A DNA stretch of 9,140 bases from Sulfuricella sp. GTDB taxonomy: Bacteria > Pseudomonadota > Gammaproteobacteria > Burkholderiales > Sulfuricellaceae. A model generated the notes under the pieces. That model searched no databases. It saw only the letters and a program-made list of their open reading frames with translations, and was not told the origin of the DNA. A program made the translations under genes and the position numbers. How positions within the stretch are numbered: position 1 is the first letter of the stretch; each line of letters starts with the position of its first letter. This document shows, piece after piece, positions 5,457 through 9,140 of the stretch. Location: NCBI GenBank assembly GCA_030696235.1, contig JAUYSN010000424.1, positions 1-9,140 of the forward strand. Reading direction: 5' to 3'.

Positions 5457-6988
5457 ATGCCACCCTTCAGCCCCGGCAAGCTGGCGGCGGCCTTGGCCGG
5501 CATCATGCTGGCCAGCACTGTCCCCGCCTTCGCCGCAGACCCTTCCCAGGCGGAACTGTTGAAAGAACTGCGCCGGCTGAGCGAGCGTCTGGAAAAACTG
5601 GAAACGCGCAACGCGGAGCTGGAGAAAAGGCTCCAACCCGCCCCGACTAAGGAAGAAGTCCAATTAGCGCAACGCGTCAAGGCGCTGGAAGAGAACAACG
5701 CCAAACTGGAAGCGGCGCTGGACGACGACCGACTGAGCGAGAACCAGCCAGAGCTGGCGACACGCTTGAAAGCCGTGGAATACCAGTCGCTCGGCATGCT
5801 TAAACAGGCGCGCACGGTGGAAGCGCTGGACGGCGTCACTGCCGGCATCAGCCTGACCACGGTAGCCCAAGGCGCGAGAAGTGTGCCCGCCGACGCAGGC
5901 GTCGGATCAAGCCAGCTCAACTACCGCGGCGATGTTTTCGTCAGCCTGCCCATGCCGACGATCGGCGACACCGACAGCAAGATCTTCGCCCAATTCCGCA
6001 TGGGGCAAGGCAACGGCCTGAACGCGCTGTCCAACGTGTTCGCCAAGCCCAATGCCAGCGCGTTCCGCGTCGCGGGGGTGAGCCAGCCTGACGACAGCGT
6101 CGCGATCCTCGGCCAGGCCTGGTACCAGGCCACCATTCCGCTGCCGTTCGGCGGCTTCAAGCCGCGCTCGCGGGAAAGCCTGGAGATCAATTTCGGCAAG
6201 ATGGACCCGTTCGTGTTCTTCGACCAGAATGCCGCCGCCAACGATGAAACCCGCCAGTTTCTCAATACCGTGTTCGTGCACAACGCGCTGCTCGACGCAG
6301 GTGGGGATATCGGCGTCGATGCCAACGGCTTCTCGCCGGGGCTGCGCGTCTCCTATTTTAATGAGAAGGCAAAGCCCGAAAACTGGTGCCTCTCCCTTGG
6401 CGTGTTCGGGGCGGGCCAGGGCGCCAACTACGTCAAGTACTTCAGCTCCCCGCTGGTGATCGCCCAGGCCGAAACCCAGCAGAAGTTCTTCGGCGGGCTG
6501 ACCGGAAACTACCGCCTCTATGCCTGGAACAACGGCCAGGGGCCGGATTATGACGGCGCCGCCAGCTCCCACGGCGGCTGGGGGGTGAACTTCGACCAGC
6601 GTATCGGCGACGGCGTCACCGCATTCGGCCGCTACGGTCAGGGCGCCAAAGGGAAACTGCGCTTCGACCGCGCCGTATCGCTGGGGGCGGAGATCGGCGG
6701 CAGCTACTGGAGCCGCGGCGGCGACGCCGCCGGCATGGCCTTCGGCGCGCAGCGCATCAGCGCCAATTTCCGCAACGATTCATCGGCCCTGGACGCAAAC
6801 GGCGACGGCAGTCCCGATTACGGCTACACCGCGCAAGGCTGGGAAAAGGTAACTGAGCTTTACTACCGCTACCGCATCAACAAGCAGTTCGAACTGTCGC
6901 CGGACTTCCAGTTGATCCAGAACCCAGCGGGCAACGGCGCCGCATCGAGCGTGAAGATTCTCGGGCTGCGGGCACAATTGATGTACTA
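5457..6988 (+). CDS. OprB-like outer-membrane porin with N-terminal coiled coil
   Basis: This 510-residue protein (stop completed at 6989) has a signal peptide ending near AFAA (residues 24-27), a charged heptad-rich coiled coil at about 31-88 (repeated LxxLxxxLxxLE patterns), then a long region of alternating beta strands rich in aromatic residues. It ends in LRAQLMY, the terminal-aromatic signature of outer-membrane barrels. The segment ELYYRYRINKQFELSPDFQL followed by IQNPAGN is very like OprB/carbohydrate-selective porins. Those named relatives move sugars; here, in an iron operon directly after ftrA (one-base gap), a role in letting iron or a small iron complex across the outer membrane is inferred. 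A loop DANGDGSPD (446-454) has the spacing of calcium-binding D-x-N-x-D-G-x-x-D motifs. The coiled coil may span the periplasm or trimerise. The ATG at 5457 has an AAGGGG ribosome site. Confidence 0.85.
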
Positions 6989-7004
6989 ATAAAGAGAGAC
7001 CACG

Positions 7005-7358
7005 ATGAAAGCACGGCGCAACAACTCAACCCGGAGCATTGTAGCAGCACTGGCGCTCGCCGCCGCACTGCCTCTCACAGCCGTGGCGGACGAACTGCCT
7101 ACCTTCCAGCTCACGGCGAAGGGCGGACGCTTTTTTCCTGAAACCATCGAAGCTCCGGCCGGAAAGAAATTCAGGATCGCCATCAAGAACGAAGGCCCCG
7201 GGCCGGAAGAATTCGAGAGCATTGAGCTTCGAAAGGAAACCGTGCTCGCGCCCGGCGTCACCCGGACACTGGTGTTCGCGCCGATGAAGCCCGGCACATA
7301 CAAATTCTTCGGCGAATTCCACCCGGATACCGCCAAGGGACAGATCATCGTCAAATAG
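7005..7358 (+). CDS. ftrB: FtrB-type cupredoxin-domain periplasmic protein
   Basis: This 117-residue protein has a signal peptide cleaved after AVA (residue 28), leaving about 89 residues with a cupredoxin-like beta sandwich. Recognisable parts are the first strand FQLTAKGGRFFPETIEAPAG, the acidic EGPGPEEFESIE loop (63-74), and the closing GTYKFFGEFHPDTAKGQIIV. The gene lies between the P19 and FTR1 genes, as FtrB does in FtrABCD operons, where it is proposed to oxidise ferrous iron before permeation. There is no cysteine anywhere, so a type 1 copper centre cannot form. Candidate metal ligands are His106, Met94 and the acidic residues of the loop, including Glu71 and Glu104. It starts 15 bases after the porin stop behind an AGAGAG site, and is followed after nine bases by the permease. 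Confidence 0.87.
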   Translation: MKARRNNSTRSIVAALALAAALPLTAVADELPTFQLTAKGGRFFPETIEAPAGKKFRIAIKNEGPGPEEFESIELRKETVLAPGVTRTLVFAPMKPGTYKFFGEFHPDTAKGQIIVK

Positions 7359-7367
7359 GAGATCGTT

Positions 7368-8183
7368 ATGGGAAATACGCTATTCATCGTCTGGCGCGAA
7401 AGCGTCGAAGGCATCCTGGTGGTCGGCATCCTCTATGCCTGGCTCAAGGCCCATCCCGAAGGCGCGCGCGGCATGCGCTACCTGTGGGGCGGCGTGGCCG
7501 CCGGGCTGGGTCTGGCGGGATTGCTCGCGCTGGCCATGCTGGGGGTATACAGCAGCCTGGACGGCGAGGCGCTGGACTATTTCCAGCTCGGCATGATGCT
7601 CGTCGCTGCCGGGCTGATCACGCAGATGGTGTTCTGGATGCGCAAACACGGCCGCGCCTTGAAAAATGAACTTGAAGCCGGCCTGGAACGCGCGGCGGGC
7701 GAGGCCAACTGGATAGGGGTATCGGTCATTGCCGCACTCGCGGTTGGGCGCGAAAGCGCGGAAACCGTGATCTTCCTCTATGGCAACGGGATGGGGCAGC
7801 AAGGCATGGCGTTCGCGCAGTTCCTCGGCGCCGCCGTGCTGGGCTTTGTGCTCGCGCTCCTCACCTTCTGGCTGCTGGTCAAGGGCGGGCGCACCCTGTC
7901 ATGGAAAAACTTCTTCCGCATCAGCGAAACCCTGCTCCTGCTGCTTGCCGCCGGGCTACTAGTGGGCGGGGTGGAAAAAATGATCGGCTACGACTGGATT
8001 CCGGCATTGGCCGATCCGGTGTGGGATTCCTCCTTCCTGCTCGACGACAACGCGACAGTCGGCAACCTGGTCGCCACGCTCACCGGCTACCGCGCCCACC
8101 CGGCCCTGACGCTGGTGCTGGTGTATGCCGCCTACTGGGCGCTGGTGCTCGGCTGGCCGCGGGTACGCCAGCAGGCGGCATGA
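7368..8183 (+). CDS. ftrC: FTR1-family inner-membrane iron permease
   Basis: This 271-residue polytopic membrane protein is the iron channel of the operon. Both FTR1 signature REXXE motifs are present: RESVE at 10-14 in the first helix and RESAE at 128-132 in the fourth, the glutamates that carry iron through. About seven hydrophobic helices are visible, as expected for EfeU/FetM/FtrC proteins, and the length is normal. It probably accepts ferric iron produced or held by FtrB and delivers it to the cytosol. AGGAG lies six bases before the ATG. Its stop overlaps the following gene's ATG in an ATGA arrangement, so the two products are probably made in step. It forms a continuous block with ftrA, the porin and ftrB. 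Confidence 0.96.
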   Translation: MGNTLFIVWRESVEGILVVGILYAWLKAHPEGARGMRYLWGGVAAGLGLAGLLALAMLGVYSSLDGEALDYFQLGMMLVAAGLITQMVFWMRKHGRALKNELEAGLERAAGEANWIGVSVIAALAVGRESAETVIFLYGNGMGQQGMAFAQFLGAAVLGFVLALLTFWLLVKGGRTLSWKNFFRISETLLLLLAAGLLVGGVEKMIGYDWIPALADPVWDSSFLLDDNATVGNLVATLTGYRAHPALTLVLVYAAYWALVLGWPRVRQQAA

Positions 8184-8704
8184 GCGCGATTGTTTTAACG
8201 CCAGATTGGGGCAGCCCAACCAGTCCGGAACCGGATCGGGGCACGTGCCTGCTCTGCGCCATCGTCGGAATGTTGGCAGCGGCGATGACGCTGGCAGTAC
8301 TGGCCAAGATGCTGTTTCTCGCCCCTGCCGGCCCAACCGTGCTGCCGCTCGACGAAACTTGCAGCCTCAGCCGGGAAACTTGCTCCGTGCGCCTGCCGGA
8401 CGGCGGAACGCTGAAATTTTCCATCGGCCCGCGCCCTGTTCCACTGCTCCAGACGCTGACGCTCGAAATCCACATCGAAGGCAGCAATATACGGCCTGTG
8501 GAGGTAGATTTCAGCGGCGTGGACGTGCCCATGGCTTTCAACCGCGCTTATCCCGCGCCTGCACCCGGCGGGGTTTATACAGCTCAAACCATGCTGCCTC
8601 TTTGTGCTTCCGGTCGCATGGTTTGGCAAGCATCCGTGCTGCTGGAAAAAGGCGATAGCCGCCTTCTCGTCCCGTTCCGCTTCGAAACCGAACGCGGCAA
8701 ATAA
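8180..8704 (+). CDS. single-pass membrane protein of unknown function, iron-operon member
   Basis: This 174-residue protein has a short N-terminal tail, one membrane helix (about residues 24-48) and a periplasmic domain of roughly 125 residues rich in beta strands. Cys23 and Cys26 form a CxxC at the membrane entry. Cys61 and Cys68 (CX6C) and Cys142 are periplasmic. The stretch VDFSGVDVPMAFNR (109-122) and the LPLCASGRMVW segment (139-149) place Met118, Cys142 and Met147 where a metal or redox centre could be. The layout resembles FixH/YtkA-like accessory proteins of metalloenzymes, but I cannot assign a named family. The ATG at 8180 overlaps the ftrC stop; the open frame continues upstream only over ftrC in another frame. 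It stands between the permease and the iron-sulfur protein, so a linking redox or metal-delivery job is inferred. Confidence 0.82.
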   Translation: MSAIVLTPDWGSPTSPEPDRGTCLLCAIVGMLAAAMTLAVLAKMLFLAPAGPTVLPLDETCSLSRETCSVRLPDGGTLKFSIGPRPVPLLQTLTLEIHIEGSNIRPVEVDFSGVDVPMAFNRAYPAPAPGGVYTAQTMLPLCASGRMVWQASVLLEKGDSRLLVPFRFETERGK

Positions 8705-8720
8705 CAGAATGAGATAAATC

Positions 8721-9140
8721 ATGAAAATGGAACAACCCCTATTCTTCCACCAGGCAATCCAGCCTATTCCATCGAGCCTGCAACGCTTGGGCGACGCCAT
8801 GAAGCGCTACCGTTGCCTCATCATCAGCGTTCAATGGGCGGTGGTGGTTTTCTACCTCGCCCTGGTGACGATCCCGGCCTTTCTCCCCCTGCCCGGGACT
8901 GGCTCCAGCTTGCTGAACAACCTCACCCTGCTCGCCCAGTTCATGTTCTGGGGCATCTGGTGGCCGTTCGTGATCGTCTCCACGCTCGCTTTGGGGCGAG
9001 TATGGTGCGGCGTCTTCTGCCCGGAAGGCACGCTCACCGAGCTCGCCAGCCGCTACGGCCTGGGTCGCCCGGTGCCGCGCTGGCTGAAGTGGGGCGGCTG
9101 GCCGTTCACCGCCTTCGTCATCACCACGGTGTACGGCCAG
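8721..9140 (+). CDS. ftrD: FtrD/NapH-like 4Fe-4S membrane protein, N-terminal part
   Basis: The first 140 residues are present; the gene runs off the window end. A cytosolic N-terminal region is followed by a membrane helix (about 33-57), a second hydrophobic segment (about 68-92) and the motif GRVWCGVFCPEG (92-103) with Cys96 and Cys100. This WCG-x-x-CP signature is characteristic of the NapH/CcoG/polyferredoxin-type membrane proteins that carry 4Fe-4S ferredoxin domains farther along. In FtrABCD operons FtrD is such a protein and is thought to pass electrons during ferrous iron uptake. The ferredoxin cysteines are expected beyond the window and are not seen here. The start is ATG at 8721 with a weak GAG site; ATG at 8727 is an alternative. 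It begins 16 bases after the preceding stop. Confidence 0.87.
   Translation, partial: MKMEQPLFFHQAIQPIPSSLQRLGDAMKRYRCLIISVQWAVVVFYLALVTIPAFLPLPGTGSSLLNNLTLLAQFMFWGIWWPFVIVSTLALGRVWCGVFCPEGTLTELASRYGLGRPVPRWLKWGGWPFTAFVITTVYGQ

Noticed and set aside
4883..5920. Open frame of 345 codons on the - strand across ftrA and the porin
   Set aside because: Serine-rich composition and no domain; it spans two convincing genes with signal peptides and family motifs on the + strand.
7005..7358. Type 1 blue copper protein
   Set aside because: The cupredoxin-like fold is plausible, but there is no Cys and only one His in the mature chain, so the classical copper site is absent.

Overview
The window is a gene-dense stretch of a GC-rich Gram-negative chromosome. 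There are no rRNA or tRNA genes, mobile elements or CRISPR arrays, and no gene-free stretch exceeds about 180 bases. Outer-membrane lipoprotein signals, an OprB-type porin, a Fur-like operator and an FtrABCD-type iron operon point to a proteobacterium. A betaproteobacterium is most likely, but this is an inference from gene content and protein style, and the genus cannot be fixed by eye.

Bases 1-2379 (+ strand) hold the end of amrB, then amrA, amrS and an alpha/beta hydrolase. All are joined by short start/stop overlaps. The first three form the widespread but functionally unresolved AmmeMemoRadiSam cassette. The hydrolase overlaps head-on (3' ends) with a COG1926-type phosphoribosyltransferase on the - strand (2348-2980), a family it is often paired with or fused to.

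Bases 2981-3074 are a compact divergent regulatory region between the phosphoribosyltransferase and an exported NlpC/P60 peptidase. It contains back-to-back promoter-like elements that share an AT-rich -10 region. It also contains an inverted repeat that would pair with the perfect Shine-Dalgarno of the phosphoribosyltransferase. The NlpC gene in turn overlaps at its 3' end a - strand patatin-like lipoprotein gene (3565-4461).

Bases 4462-9140 hold the most interesting block. A Fur-box-like operator lies inside a promoter and is followed by a tightly packed + strand operon: an unrecognised 74-residue protein, a P19/FtrA periplasmic metal-binding protein, an OprB-like porin with a coiled-coil N-terminus, an FtrB-type cupredoxin-fold protein, an FTR1/FtrC iron permease, a single-pass membrane protein with conserved-looking Cys/Met residues, and the start of an FtrD/NapH-like 4Fe-4S membrane protein cut by the window edge. 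The core is the known FtrABCD ferrous iron uptake system. The three extra genes (74-residue protein, porin, anchored Cys/Met protein) suggest an expanded version spanning outer membrane, periplasm and inner membrane.
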